A stretch of DNA of 64,000 bases from the NCBI RefSeq assembly GCF_900102905.1, contig NZ_FNFV01000002.1:124001-188000 (forward strand), given 5' to 3'. Of this stretch, positions 9,806 to 18,973 are shown in pieces. Source of the stretch: Meinhardsimonia xiamenensis. GTDB lineage: Bacteria > Pseudomonadota > Alphaproteobacteria > Rhodobacterales > Rhodobacteraceae. The notes beneath the pieces were generated by a model, which was given only the letters and a program-made list of their open reading frames with translations, did not search any database and was not told the DNA's origin. The position numbers were made by a program, and so were the translations under genes. Numbering within the stretch: position 1 is the stretch's first letter; each line of letters begins with the position of its first letter.

Positions 9806-9815
9806 GAGCGCCCTC

Positions 9816-10658
9816 TCAGGCGAGGGCGAGCAGCAGAATGCCAGCGGCGACCAGCGCGGCGGCGGCAAGGCGCGGCGCGGCGGGGCCTTCGCCGAAGGCG
9901 GCAACGCCGATAAGCGCGGCAACGATCACGCTTGATTCGCGCACCGCGGAGACGGCTCCGAGCGGCGCGATGCGGTTGGCCCAGAGGACAAGGCCATAGG
10001 CGGTGACGGCAAGCGCGCCGGCGGCCATGCCGGCCAGCAACGTGCGCGGCGGTATCGCGGCCTTGCCGCGGCGCCGCCTCAGGGCGATGGCAAGCGGCAC
10101 CGGAAATTCGAGCAGAAAGAGCCAGCCCATGTAACCGAGCGCGGCTTCCCCGGCGCGGCGGATGCCGATGCCGTCGGCCACCGAATAGGTGGCGATGACA
10201 AGGCCGGTCATGACGGCAACGCCGACCGCGCCCCCGAGCGCGGCGGGCGCGGAGGGGCGGGCGAGCGCGAGAAGCGCGATGCCGGCGGAGACGGCGGCAA
10301 GCCCCGCCCAGCCCGCCGGGCCGAGGTCTTCGCCGAGGATGACGAGGGCGCCGAGCGCAACCGCGAAGGGCGCGATGCCACGGGCGATGGGGTAGGCGAG
10401 CGAGAGATCGCCCAGCCGGTAGGCGTGGAAGATCAGGATGTAATAGCCGTAGTGGACGGTGGCCGAGAGGGCGATGAATGGCCACGCAGCCGGGGGTGGC
10501 TCGGGGAAGGCAAGCACCATGGCCAGGCCCGCCAGCGCATGGGTTGCCGAGACGCCGGCGATTGCCGCGGCGCGGTCGCGCGCGCCCTTCAGCATGGCGT
10601 TCCAGCTTGCGTGCAGCACCGCCGCGAGCAGCGCCAGCGCCAGCGCGCCCGTGCTCAT
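9816..10658 (-). CDS. EamA/DMT-family transporter, end of phn operon
   Basis: A 280-residue integral membrane protein with about ten hydrophobic segments in two EamA-type halves (HASWNAMLKGARDRA near the start; YPIARGIAPFAVALGALVILGE near 95; ANRIAPLGAVSAVRESSVI near 230). Members of the drug/metabolite transporter superfamily move amino acids, sugars or organic anions. It starts 37 bases after phnY on the same strand with no terminator between, so it is probably co-transcribed with phnWAY. Inference: uptake or export of 2-aminoethylphosphonate, phosphonoacetate or a degradation product. Sequence alone does not give the substrate. Confidence 0.8.
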   Translation of the reverse strand: MSTGALALALLAAVLHASWNAMLKGARDRAAAIAGVSATHALAGLAMVLAFPEPPPAAWPFIALSATVHYGYYILIFHAYRLGDLSLAYPIARGIAPFAVALGALVILGEDLGPAGWAGLAAVSAGIALLALARPSAPAALGGAVGVAVMTGLVIATYSVADGIGIRRAGEAALGYMGWLFLLEFPVPLAIALRRRRGKAAIPPRTLLAGMAAGALAVTAYGLVLWANRIAPLGAVSAVRESSVIVAALIGVAAFGEGPAAPRLAAAALVAAGILLLALA

Positions 10659-10695
10659 GGGCGGCCCCCGCGCCCACCCCTTCTGCCGCGCATGC

Positions 10696-12156
10696 TCAGT
10701 GCTCCCAGGGCAGCGAGAAGGTCTTGACGTTGGTGTAGCTCTTCATCGCCTCGATCACGCCTTCCTTGAAGCCGTTGCCCGAGTCCTTGATGCCGCCGAA
10801 GGGCGACATCTCTATGCGGTAGCCGGGCACCTCCCAAATGTTGACGGTGCCCACCTTGAGCCCGGCAATGAAGGACTGCATGCGGCGGAAGTCCTTGGTG
10901 CAGACACCGGAGGAAAGGCCGAAGGGCGTGGAGTTGGAGATGCGCATCACCTCGCCGTCGTCGTCGGGCACGCGGATGATGGGGATGACGGGGCCGAAGG
11001 TCTCCTGCATCACGAGTTCCGCCTCGACCGGCACCCGGTCCACCACGATGGGCGGCAGGAGCGCGCCGCGCCGGCCGGGGTCATAGAGCACCTCGGCGCC
11101 CATCTTCGCGGCGTCCTGCACCCGCCGCTCGAAAAGGGCGGCGGATTCCTCGTCCACCACCGTGCCAAGCTCCGTCTCCGGGTCCATCGGATCGCCGAAG
11201 CGGATCTTCTTCGCCCGCTCGAGCACCATCGGCACGAAACGGTCGGCCACGCTTTCCTGCACGAGGATGCGCTTGACGGCGGTGCAGCGCTGGCCGGAGT
11301 TCTTGGTGGCACCCAGCACGGCAAGCTCGGCGGCCTTCTTCAGGTCGTCGTCGGAGAGGTCGTTGAGCACGATCAGCGGGTCGTTGCCGCCAAGCTCGAG
11401 AATCGTGCGCCGGTAGCCCGCCTTCTGCGCAATCAGCTTGCCCACCGGCACGCCGCCGGTGAAGGTGACGAGCTCGGCGTGGGGGTTGGTGATCATCTCC
11501 TCGCCGATGTCCTGGGGCCAGCCGGTGACGACCGAGAGCATCTGGGGCGGCAGGCCCGCCTCATAGAGGATGTCGGCGAGCACCAGCGCGGTGAGCGGCG
11601 TCTTTTCCGTGGGCTTGGCGACCACGCAGTTGTTGGTGGCGATCGCCGGGGCGATCTTGTGGCTGATCATGTTGAGCGGGTGGTTGAAGGGGGTGATGGC
11701 GCTGATCGCCGTCAAGGGTTCGCGCAGGGTGAAGATCTTGCGCTTCTTGCCGTGGGGGGTGAGATCGCAGGAGAAGATCTCGCCATCGTCCTGGATGCAG
11801 AGCTGGCCCGCGAGGGTGTAGACATCGAAGGCCCGCCCGACCTCGTAGTAGCTGTCGGCCTTCGAGATGCCGAGCTCCAGCGTGATGAGCTCGGCCAGCT
11901 CCTCCTTGCGCGAGATGATGATCTCGGCGGTATTGAGCAGAATCCTCTGGCGTTCGTAGCGGGTCAACGTCGGTGTGTAGCTGGCGGCGATCTCGAAGGC
12001 GCGGCGGGCGTGTTCGGCGCGGCCTGCGGGCACGGTGCCGATCACCGAATTGTCCCACGGATAGCGCACCTCGATGACATCCTCGGCATCGACCTTCTCG
12101 CCGGCGATGCGCATGGGCTCGTGGCGGATGGGGCGGGCGTCCTTCATCGGTTTCAT
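10696..12156 (-). CDS. phnY: phosphonoacetaldehyde dehydrogenase
   Basis: A 486-residue aldehyde dehydrogenase oxidising phosphonoacetaldehyde to phosphonoacetate with NAD. From the ATG at 12156 the catalytic cysteine is C291 (NSGQRC), the base E254 (LELGGNDP), and R108 and H159 lie at the positions I recall for the phosphonate-binding residues of Sinorhizobium meliloti PhnY, which supports this start. The stop of phnA overlaps it by four bases (ATGA). An alternative ATG at 12147 has slightly better ribosome-binding-site spacing. It is the middle step of AEP to acetate plus phosphate, between phnW and phnA. Confidence 0.93.
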   Translation of the reverse strand: MKPMKDARPIRHEPMRIAGEKVDAEDVIEVRYPWDNSVIGTVPAGRAEHARRAFEIAASYTPTLTRYERQRILLNTAEIIISRKEELAELITLELGISKADSYYEVGRAFDVYTLAGQLCIQDDGEIFSCDLTPHGKKRKIFTLREPLTAISAITPFNHPLNMISHKIAPAIATNNCVVAKPTEKTPLTALVLADILYEAGLPPQMLSVVTGWPQDIGEEMITNPHAELVTFTGGVPVGKLIAQKAGYRRTILELGGNDPLIVLNDLSDDDLKKAAELAVLGATKNSGQRCTAVKRILVQESVADRFVPMVLERAKKIRFGDPMDPETELGTVVDEESAALFERRVQDAAKMGAEVLYDPGRRGALLPPIVVDRVPVEAELVMQETFGPVIPIIRVPDDDGEVMRISNSTPFGLSSGVCTKDFRRMQSFIAGLKVGTVNIWEVPGYRIEMSPFGGIKDSGNGFKEGVIEAMKSYTNVKTFSLPWEH

Positions 12157-13409
12157 CCCTTCGCGGCGGCGGTGGTTGCGTAGTGGAAGGCGTCGAAGTT
12201 GCGCAAGGCGGGTGCCTCGGGCAGGTCGGGCAGGGGCCGGTTGACGATGAAGGGCACGGTCTGGGTGCCGAAGCCGCCGTGGCTTCTGAGCGGCCCGTGC
12301 AGGGCGGAAAGATCATGCCGGCTCGCCGATGAGCCGATGGTCATGGTCTCGCCAGCGACCATCACGATGTCGCCGATGCGGTCGGCCGGCAGCTCGAAGC
12401 GCTCGACGGCTTCCTCGCGCGTGAGCACTGCGTCGATGCCGGGGATGGCGGCGAGCCGCGCGACGATGTCGGCGCGGTCGGCCTCCTTCGGCAGATAGGC
12501 GGTGGCAAAGCCCCCGAGCGCGCCGTGGTGGACGACATAGGGGTCGGTGATCGGCAGGATCACCCGCGCCGCCCCTTCGCCGAGCCAGTCGTCGAGCAGA
12601 TCCTGCGCATAGATCACGTTCGGCCGGCCCGCCTCGTCATGCTTGGGCTTCATGCCGTGATCGGCGGTGATGACGATGGCCGCGCCGCGCGCATCGAGCT
12701 CGCCGAGGTAGCCGTCGAACATCGCGTAGAAGGCGTTGGCCACCGGCGTGCCGGGGGCGTGTGCGTGCTGGATGTAGTCGGTGGTGGTCAGATACATGAT
12801 GTCGGGGCGCATCTCGTCGAGAAGCTTCACCCCGGCGGCAAAGACGAATTCCGACAGCTCGGCCGAATAGACATCCGGCACCGCCCGGCCGAGCCAACGG
12901 GCGGCGTTCTCGATGCCGTGTTCGGCCCTGGTGGTCGTGTCGGAGCGCTCGGATGAAAAGCACACCGCGCGCCCGTCGTCGAAGCTCAGCCCCGCGCCGA
13001 GAAGCGCGCGCAGCTTGTCCTTGGCGGTGACCACCGCGACCTTGTGACCCGCGTCATGGAAGGCGGCAAAGATGGTGGGCGCGCGCAGAAAGCGCACGTC
13101 GTTCATCATCACCTCCTCGCCCGTCTCCGGGTCATAGAGGTAGTTGCCGCAGATGCCATGCACGGAGGGGGGGCGGCCGGTGGCGATGGAGAGGTTGTTG
13201 GGGTTGGTGAAGGACGGGATCACCGAATGCGCGAGCCGCTCGGTGCCCGTGCGCCGGATGCGGGCGAGGTTGGGCATGAGCCCCGCGCCCTCGGCCTCGC
13301 TCAGATAGGCCGGCTCGCAGCCGTCAAGGCAGATCACCACGGCCGGCACCCGCGGCAGCGGATAGGCGCGGCCGTTCACGGCAACGGGGGTGGGGCTCAT
13401 TTCGTTCAT
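12153..13409 (-). CDS. phnA: phosphonoacetate hydrolase
   Basis: A 418-residue alkaline-phosphatase-superfamily enzyme that hydrolyses the C-P bond of phosphonoacetate to acetate and phosphate using two zinc ions. Key residues are at the numbering I recall for the S. meliloti enzyme: D29 (ICLDG), nucleophile T68 (PSFTNPNN), D211 and H215 (TDYIQH), D250 and H251 (TADHGM) and H377 (RSHGGFG). The full metal site is therefore present and the start is well supported, with an AAAGGAG site 7 bases before the ATG. Its stop overlaps the phnY start by four bases. This is PhnA of the PhnWAY route, not the unrelated E. coli phnA zinc-ribbon protein. Confidence 0.95.
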   Translation of the reverse strand: MNEMSPTPVAVNGRAYPLPRVPAVVICLDGCEPAYLSEAEGAGLMPNLARIRRTGTERLAHSVIPSFTNPNNLSIATGRPPSVHGICGNYLYDPETGEEVMMNDVRFLRAPTIFAAFHDAGHKVAVVTAKDKLRALLGAGLSFDDGRAVCFSSERSDTTTRAEHGIENAARWLGRAVPDVYSAELSEFVFAAGVKLLDEMRPDIMYLTTTDYIQHAHAPGTPVANAFYAMFDGYLGELDARGAAIVITADHGMKPKHDEAGRPNVIYAQDLLDDWLGEGAARVILPITDPYVVHHGALGGFATAYLPKEADRADIVARLAAIPGIDAVLTREEAVERFELPADRIGDIVMVAGETMTIGSSASRHDLSALHGPLRSHGGFGTQTVPFIVNRPLPDLPEAPALRNFDAFHYATTAAAKG

Positions 13410-13432
13410 TGCGTGCTCCTTTCGGGCAGGTA

Positions 13433-14599
13433 TCAGGCGGCGTTGTGCCGGCGGCGTTCTTCCAGCGCCGAGGCGGGGGGCGCGGCGCTTCTCACCCCCA
13501 TCTCGGTGAGCGTCTCAGTGGCGGCGGCGACGGCGGCGCGCATCACACTCTCATTGAGCGCGCCGATGCAGCCCATGCGGAAGCTCGGCACAACCGTCAG
13601 CTTGCCGGGGTAGATGATGAAGCCGCGCGCCTTCATGCCCTCGTAGAAGCGGGCGAAGTCGAAGGCCGGGTCGGCGGGCGTGAAGAAGGTGACGATGATG
13701 GGCGAGAGCCAGCGGTCATCAAGAAGCGTCTCGAAGCCGGCCGCGCGCATGCCTTCGACCAGCACATCGCGGTTGCGGCTGTAGCGCGCAAGCCGCCCCG
13801 GCTGGCCGCCCTCGGCCGCGTGCAGCTCGAGCGCCTTCAGAAACGCCGCCACCGAATGTGTCGGCGGGGTGAAGCGCCACTGGCCGGTCTTCTCCATGTA
13901 AGCCCACTGGTCATGCACATCGAGGCTGAGCGAATGGGCGTTGCCCGCGGCGGCCTCGAGCGCATCCTTGCGCGCGATGACAAAGCCGAAGCCCGGCACG
14001 CCCTCGATGCACTTGTTGGCCGAGGAGACCATCGCCTCGAAGGGCAGGCTGCGCGCGTCGAGGGGCAGGGCTCCGAAGGCCGACATCGAATCGATCAGAA
14101 GCTTCCGCCCCGCCGCGGCGGTGGCCTCGGCGATCTCCTCGAGCGGGTTGAGGATGCCCGAGGACGTCTCGCAATGGATCGCCACCACATGGGTGATCGC
14201 CGGGTCGGCGGCCAGCGCGGCGGAGACTTCCTCGCCGCGCGGGGGCAGGTAGTCGCCCTTGTCGATCACCACATGCGCGCGCCCCATCACCGCAAGCGTC
14301 TTCGCCGCGCGCTGGCCGTAGGCGCCGTTCGCCAGCACCAGCGCCTTGCCGTCCGGCGGCAGGAAGGAGCCCAGCATCGCTTCTACGCAGTAGCTGCCCG
14401 AGCCCTGCATCGGCACCGAGGCCCATTCGGCCGGGTCGGCATGGGCGACGTCGAGCAGCCGGGCGCGCATCTCGGCGGTCATGGCGCGAAAGTCGCTGTC
14501 CCAGCTGCCCCAGTCGCGCAGCATCGCCTCGCGTACGCGGGCATCGGTGGTCAAGGGCCCCGGTGTCAGCAGCCACGGGTCGGTTTGCTGAGCAGTCAT
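13433..14599 (-). CDS. phnW: 2-aminoethylphosphonate-pyruvate transaminase
   Basis: A 388-residue class V PLP aminotransferase that converts 2-aminoethylphosphonate and pyruvate to phosphonoacetaldehyde and alanine. I chose the ATG at 14599 (MTAQQTDPW), which has a GAGGAGG site 7 bases upstream; the longer frame to 14653 has none. The N-terminal [18 protein letters not shown] block is the family signature. The PLP lysine is K196 in [12 protein letters not shown], and the [13 protein letters not shown] segment holds the cofactor aspartate. It is first gene of the phnW-phnA-phnY-EamA operon, 23 bases before phnA, and is divergent from a LysR regulator. Confidence 0.94.
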   Translation of the reverse strand: MTAQQTDPWLLTPGPLTTDARVREAMLRDWGSWDSDFRAMTAEMRARLLDVAHADPAEWASVPMQGSGSYCVEAMLGSFLPPDGKALVLANGAYGQRAAKTLAVMGRAHVVIDKGDYLPPRGEEVSAALAADPAITHVVAIHCETSSGILNPLEEIAEATAAAGRKLLIDSMSAFGALPLDARSLPFEAMVSSANKCIEGVPGFGFVIARKDALEAAAGNAHSLSLDVHDQWAYMEKTGQWRFTPPTHSVAAFLKALELHAAEGGQPGRLARYSRNRDVLVEGMRAAGFETLLDDRWLSPIIVTFFTPADPAFDFARFYEGMKARGFIIYPGKLTVVPSFRMGCIGALNESVMRAAVAAATETLTEMGVRSAAPPASALEERRRHNAA

Positions 14600-14698
14600 G
14601 GCAAGCCTCCTCAGGCGCGGGTTGCGGGCTTGTCTTGCCACGGTCCGAGGCATATGAAAAATCGTTAATTCAGATCAAATGATAAGCACAGCCTATCC
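14600..14698. promoter_or_regulatory. divergent phnW / LysR promoter region
   Basis: The 99 bases between the divergent starts contain an AT-rich block (14650-14690: TATGAAAAATCGTTAATTCAGATCAAATGATAAG) unlike the surrounding GC-rich DNA. This is where the phnW promoter and the LysR binding site would be expected. No clear palindrome could be fixed by eye; the LysR product probably binds here to sense a phosphonate. Confidence 0.45.
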
Positions 14699-15553
14699 AT
14701 GCGCCACGCCCAGCTCCGCGCCTTTCACCATGTCGCCGAAGAGGGCGGCTTTTCCCGCGCCGCCCAGGCGATGGGGCTGACGCAGCCCGCCGTCTCCGAT
14801 CAGGTCAAGCAGCTCGAGACGGCCTATGACGTGCGCCTTTTCGACCGTTCCCACCGCCGGGTGCGGCTCACCGAGGCCGGCCGCGCGCTTCACGCCATCA
14901 CCCGCCGGCTGTTCGAGGCCGAGCGCGAGGCGGCGGAGTTCCTTTCCGAGGCGCAGGCGCTGAGGGCGGGGCATCTGCGCGTGGTGGCCGACAGCGCCCA
15001 TCACCTGCTGGCGGGGCTTGCCGCCTTCCGCGCCCGCCATCCGGGCGTGCAGGTCACGGTGCGCACCGGCAACTCCGAGACGGTGCTTGCCGCGCTGCGC
15101 GCCTGGGAGGCGGAGATCGGGGTGATGGGAGAGCCGCCGGAGGGGCCGGAGTTCATCACCCGCATCCTCAACGAGACGCCCATCGTCGCCTTCGTCGCGC
15201 GCGACCATCCGCTGGCGGGCGAAGGGGCGCTGCCGCTTGCGCGCCTGCCCGAGCTGCCGCTGGTGATGCGCGAGGCGGGCTCGCGCACCCGCGCCAAGGT
15301 GGAGGCGGCGGCGGCGCGGGCGGGGCTGAAGCTCACGCCCGCCATCGAGGCCGAGGGGCGCGAGGCGGTGCGCGAGATCGTGGCCGCGGGCGGTGGCGTG
15401 GGCTTCACCTCCATGGCCGAGTTCGGCGCCGACGCGCGGCTTGTGGCGCTGCCGCTCAGCCCCGACGAGGGGCTGATGATGCGCGAGGCGCTCGTCTGCC
15501 TGCGTGAGCGCCGCCACGCCCGGCTGGTGGCGGCGTTTCTGAACCTGCTGTAG
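14699..15553 (+). CDS. LysR-family regulator of the phn operon
   Basis: A 284-residue LysR-type transcription factor. Residues 1-60 are the winged helix-turn-helix (LRAFHHVAEEGGFSRAAQAM, LTQPAVSDQVKQLE). The coiled linker follows at 60-90, and the periplasmic-binding-like co-inducer domain runs from about 90 (GHLRVVADSAHHLLAGLAAF). It is divergent from phnW, the standard layout for a LysR protein controlling its neighbour. Inference: activator of phnWAY-EamA in response to 2-aminoethylphosphonate or a catabolite. The first ATG is used, and the region before it has little ribosome-binding-site character, so weak or near-leaderless expression is possible. Confidence 0.88.
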   Translation: MRHAQLRAFHHVAEEGGFSRAAQAMGLTQPAVSDQVKQLETAYDVRLFDRSHRRVRLTEAGRALHAITRRLFEAEREAAEFLSEAQALRAGHLRVVADSAHHLLAGLAAFRARHPGVQVTVRTGNSETVLAALRAWEAEIGVMGEPPEGPEFITRILNETPIVAFVARDHPLAGEGALPLARLPELPLVMREAGSRTRAKVEAAAARAGLKLTPAIEAEGREAVREIVAAGGGVGFTSMAEFGADARLVALPLSPDEGLMMREALVCLRERRHARLVAAFLNLL

Positions 15554-15595
15554 GCGACACGTCTTCAGTGCGTTTACCCCGACGCCGGAAGGAAG

Positions 15596-15659
15596 GGCAT
15601 GCGTCCGCGTGGGGGGCGGGCGGACACATGCCCGGGCCGCTTCGCGCCCCGGGCGGACA
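15596..15659 (-). repeat. GC-rich intergenic repeat, family 3, copy 1
   Basis: On the minus strand it reads TCCGCCCGGGGCGCGAAGCG, CCCGGGCATG, TGTCCGCC ... GCGGACGCATGCCC. The same ordered blocks recur at 35812-35899 on the plus strand. It contains the inverted repeat GTCCGC...GCGGAC. It lies between convergent LysR and hemE genes. Confidence 0.55.
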
Positions 15660-15692
15660 GAGTTCCCCTGAACACGACGAGGCCGTGCGCCC

Positions 15693-16724
15693 TCAGCCCC
15701 GGATCGCCTCAAGCATCCGCGCGACGTTGTCGGGGTCGGCATCGGGGGTGATGCCGTGACCGAGGTTGAAGATGTGCGGGCCGCTGCGGAATGTATCGAC
15801 GATCCGCCGCGTCTCGGTGATGAGCCTTTCGCCGCCCTCGACCAGAAGCGCGGGGTCGAGATTGCCCTGCACGCAGGCCTCGCGCTGCACATGCGCCGCG
15901 GCCCAGGCGGCATCGACGCTCTGGTCGAGCGCCACCGCATCGGCGCCGGTCGCCTGCGCGAAACCCTCATAGGCCGGCCCCGCCCCGCGCGGGAAGGCGA
16001 TTACCGGCACGCCCGGATGGCGCGCCTTGAGCGCGGCGATGACTTGCCGCGCCGGCGCCACCGCCCAGTCGCGGAAGTCCTCGCCCGTGAGCGAGCCCGC
16101 CCAGCTGTCGAAGAGCTTGACCACATCGGCGCCCGCCTCGATCTGCGCCGAAAGATAGGTGATGGTCGCCTCGGTGATCCGCTCCATCAGCGCAGCGAAT
16201 GTGGCGCGGTCTTCGCGCATCAGCGCATGCGCAGGCCCCTGATCGGGCGTGCCGCGCCCGGCGATCATGTAGGTGGCCACCGTCCAGGGCGCGCCGGCAA
16301 AGCCGATCAGCGGCACCTCGGCGGGCAGCTCGCGCTTGAGGATGCCCACCGTCTCGTAGACCGGCGCCAGCGTCTCGTGAATCGCTTCGGCGGGCTTCAG
16401 CCGGGCGAGATCGGCCGGCGTGGTAATGGTGGAAAGCCGCGGGCCTTCGCCCGTCTCGAACCACAACTCCGCCCCAAGCGCCTGCGGCACAAGGAGGATG
16501 TCGGCAAAGAGAATCGCGGCATCGAAGCCGAAGCGGCGGATCGGCTGCAGCGTGACCTCGGCGGCGAGCTCGGGCGTGTAGCACAGCGTCAGGAAATCGC
16601 CCGCCTTCTCGCGCGTGGCGCGGTATTCGGGCAGGTAGCGGCCGGCCTGGCGCATGAGCCAGACGGGCGGCACCTCCTGCACCTCGCCCGCGAGTGCGCG
16701 CATAAGTTTTCTGGTTTCCGCCAT
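15693..16724 (-). CDS. hemE: uroporphyrinogen decarboxylase
   Basis: A 343-residue HemE that decarboxylates the four acetate groups of uroporphyrinogen III to give coproporphyrinogen III. The N-terminal signature [17 protein letters not shown] holds the substrate-binding arginines, and the [16 protein letters not shown] segment (about 66-81) holds the active-site aspartate. The usual [15 protein letters not shown] block is near 140 and NLGHGI near the C-terminus. Length matches the family (about 340-355). It is divergent from hemC, with 109 bases between starts, a common arrangement for early tetrapyrrole genes in this group. A bchlorophyll link cannot be judged, as no bch genes are in the window. 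Confidence 0.96.
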   Translation of the reverse strand: MAETRKLMRALAGEVQEVPPVWLMRQAGRYLPEYRATREKAGDFLTLCYTPELAAEVTLQPIRRFGFDAAILFADILLVPQALGAELWFETGEGPRLSTITTPADLARLKPAEAIHETLAPVYETVGILKRELPAEVPLIGFAGAPWTVATYMIAGRGTPDQGPAHALMREDRATFAALMERITEATITYLSAQIEAGADVVKLFDSWAGSLTGEDFRDWAVAPARQVIAALKARHPGVPVIAFPRGAGPAYEGFAQATGADAVALDQSVDAAWAAAHVQREACVQGNLDPALLVEGGERLITETRRIVDTFRSGPHIFNLGHGITPDADPDNVARMLEAIRG

Positions 16725-16833
16725 CGGCTTCCCCGTTTATTGCTGCGCCATCCCGTCCCGCGCGAGCGCCGCGATGTCAAGGGCGCCGGTCCCGGGCGGG
16801 GCAACAGGACGCGCCGGAGGAGACTGCCCGCCC

Positions 16834-17781
16834 ATGCCAACGCAACTGCCCACGCCCGCCGCGCCCCTCAGGATCGGCACCCGCGGCTCGCCGCTGGCGC
16901 TGGCGCAGGCCCATGAGACGCGCGACAGGCTCATGGCCGCGCATGGGCTCGAGCGGGAGGCCTTCGAGATCGTCGTCATCACCACCACCGGCGACCGCGT
17001 GCAGGACCGACCCCTGAAGGAGCTGGGCGGCAAGGGGCTGTTCACGAAGGAGATCGAGGAGGCGCTTCTCGCAGGCCGCATCGACATTGCCGTGCACTCG
17101 ATGAAGGACATGCCGGTGGCCCAGCCCGCGGGCCTGGTGCTCGACTGCTTCCTGCCGCGCGAGGATGTGCGCGACGCCTTCGTCACGCTTGAGGCGCGCG
17201 CGCTGGGCGAGCTTGGGGAGGGTGCGGTTGTCGGCACCTCGAGCCTGCGCCGGCGCGCCCAGCTCCTTCATGCCCGGCCGGATTTGAAGGTGGTGGAGTT
17301 TCGCGGCAATGTGCAGACGCGGCTGAAAAAGCTCGCGGATGGGGTGGCCGAGGCGACGTTTCTGGCCTGCGCCGGGCTCAAGCGGCTGGGGCTTACGGGC
17401 GAGGTGCCGCATCGCGCCGTGGAACCTGACGAGATGCTGCCGGCGGTGGCGCAGGGGGCGATCGGGATCGAGCGGCGGGGCGAGGACACGGCCACCGCCG
17501 CGCTTCTCGAGGCGATCCACGATGCACCGACCGCGCGCCGGCTTGCCGCCGAGCGCGCCTTTCTCGCCGCGCTTGACGGAAGCTGCCAGACGCCCATCGC
17601 CGGACTTGCCGAGCTTGACGGCGGGAGGCTGAGGCTCAGGGGCGAGATCCTGCGCACCGACGGCTCGGAGGCGCTCGCCGACGACATGACCGGTGCTGTC
17701 GAGGACGGCCCCGAGATGGGGCGCGCCATGGCGCAAGGCCTGCTCGCGCGCGCGGGCGCCGGTTTCTTCGACTGGCGCTGA
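16834..17781 (+). CDS. hemC: hydroxymethylbilane synthase (porphobilinogen deaminase)
   Basis: A 315-residue HemC that polymerises four porphobilinogens to hydroxymethylbilane. The start is the ATG at 16834 (MPTQLPTP). An earlier in-frame start at 16654 would overlap hemE and adds 60 residues with no family resemblance. Signature blocks are RIGTRGSPLALAQA (residues 10-23), HSMKDMP, GTSSLRRRAQLLH, and the dipyrromethane cofactor cysteine in ALDGSCQTP. The GGAGGAG site is 11 bases before the ATG, slightly long. It is divergent from hemE, so both early heme-pathway genes share a control region at 16725-16833. Confidence 0.96.
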   Translation: MPTQLPTPAAPLRIGTRGSPLALAQAHETRDRLMAAHGLEREAFEIVVITTTGDRVQDRPLKELGGKGLFTKEIEEALLAGRIDIAVHSMKDMPVAQPAGLVLDCFLPREDVRDAFVTLEARALGELGEGAVVGTSSLRRRAQLLHARPDLKVVEFRGNVQTRLKKLADGVAEATFLACAGLKRLGLTGEVPHRAVEPDEMLPAVAQGAIGIERRGEDTATAALLEAIHDAPTARRLAAERAFLAALDGSCQTPIAGLAELDGGRLRLRGEILRTDGSEALADDMTGAVEDGPEMGRAMAQGLLARAGAGFFDWR

Positions 17782-17847
17782 GCGCGCGCTTCTCTCGGCC
17801 GTGCGTGCGCGCTAGGACTGGGGCGAGGCGAAAGCGGCGGGAGGGCC

Positions 17848-18939
17848 ATGGGTGGCGCGCTGATCATCACCACCATGCGCAACGAGGCGCCCCATGTGCT
17901 CGAGTGGGTCGCCTATCACCGGCTGATCGGCTTTGACCGCTTCCTCGTCTGGTCCAACGACTGCGAGGATGGCACCGATCTGCTGCTCGACGCGCTGGCG
18001 CGGCGCGGGTGGCTCGCGCATGAGCGCAATGACCGGATCGGCAAGAAGGGCGTGCAGTGGACCGCGCTAGAGCGCGCTGCGCGCCACCCGTGGGTTGCGC
18101 AGGCCGACTGGCTGCTGGTCGCCGACTGCGACGAGTTCGTGAACATACACGCAGGCGAGGGGCGGCTTGCCGATCTTCTCGCCGCGGTGCCCCAGGCCGA
18201 TGCCGTCACGCTCACCTGGCGTCTTTTCGGCGACTCGGGCGTCGTGGAGATCGAGGACGCGCCCACCATTGCCCAGTTCACTCGCGCCGCGCCCTTTCCC
18301 TGCCACGCGCCCTGGACGGCGAGCCAGTTCAAGACGCTCTACCGCAACGCGGGCTTCTATGGCAGGCCCGGCGTGCACCGGCCGAAGGCGCCGGACCCCA
18401 CGCGCCGGCCGGTCTGGGTCAACGGCTCGGGGCGGCGCCTGCCGGAGGCCTTCGCGAGGGAGGGCGCAGTGATTTTGGGGCAGAATGCCGGGATGGATCT
18501 GGTCGCCCTCAACCACTACTCGCTGCGCTCGGCGAAGGCGTTCCTGGTCAAGGCCGCGCGCGGGCTGCCCAACCGAAGCGGGAAGCCGGTGGACATCGGC
18601 TACTGGGCCGACCGGAACTTCAACGTGGTCGAGGAGCGCTCCATCCTGCGGCACCTGCCGGCGCTCGAGGCGGCGCTGGCCGAGCTGCGGGCGGACCCCG
18701 AAATCGACCGGCTGCACCGCGAGGGGCTCGCCTGGCACCGGGCGCGGGCGGAAGAGGCGCTGACAACGCTCGAGGGGCTCGAGCTGTTCTCGCGCTGTGT
18801 CGGCACCGAGCGGCGGGAGGTGGATGCCGCGCTTGGCGCGGAGCTTCTGCGCCGGCGGGTGGTGCTGCGCCGGGCGGGTGTGCGGGCCGGAAAGGGCGGG
18901 CCGGGGGGCGCTGCCCCCCGGACCCCCCGGGGTATTTGA
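17848..18939 (+). CDS. glycosyltransferase family 2-type protein
   Basis: A 363-residue glycosyltransferase of the GT2 Glyco_tranf_2_4 type. The N-terminus (IITTMRNEAPHVLEWVAYHRLIG) is the classic start of this group. A DCDEF motif near 95 supplies the metal-binding DxD, and FNVVEERSI and NHYSLRS occur later. It probably transfers a sugar onto a surface glycan or lipid; the acceptor is unknown. A GGGAGGG site precedes the ATG. Oddity: the last 15 or so codons (KGGPGGAAPRTPRGI) and the TGA stop lie inside an intergenic repeat (copy B), so the C-terminal tail is probably repeat-derived and not part of the fold. Confidence 0.85.
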   Translation: MGGALIITTMRNEAPHVLEWVAYHRLIGFDRFLVWSNDCEDGTDLLLDALARRGWLAHERNDRIGKKGVQWTALERAARHPWVAQADWLLVADCDEFVNIHAGEGRLADLLAAVPQADAVTLTWRLFGDSGVVEIEDAPTIAQFTRAAPFPCHAPWTASQFKTLYRNAGFYGRPGVHRPKAPDPTRRPVWVNGSGRRLPEAFAREGAVILGQNAGMDLVALNHYSLRSAKAFLVKAARGLPNRSGKPVDIGYWADRNFNVVEERSILRHLPALEAALAELRADPEIDRLHREGLAWHRARAEEALTTLEGLELFSRCVGTERREVDAALGAELLRRRVVLRRAGVRAGKGGPGGAAPRTPRGI

Positions 18940-18955
18940 GCCAGGATGATGAGAC
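18901..18955 (+). repeat. GGTATTT-family intergenic repeat, copy B
   Basis: A perfect hairpin GGGGGGC-GCT-GCCCCCC (18903-18919) is followed by CCCCCCGGGG, TATTTGAGCCAGGATGATGAGA. Copy E at 31592-31650 has the same two-part build. The TGA in TATTTGA is the stop codon of the glycosyltransferase gene. Confidence 0.75.
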
Positions 18956-18973
18956 GCCTTGCCAGCTCCCGGC

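Noticed and set aside
7708-10677. 989-codon open frame on the minus strand over aidB-like and EamA genes
   Set aside because: Its product is Arg/His/Pro/Gly-rich without known motifs, and it is antisense or out of frame to genes with clear family motifs; long shadow frames are expected at this GC content.
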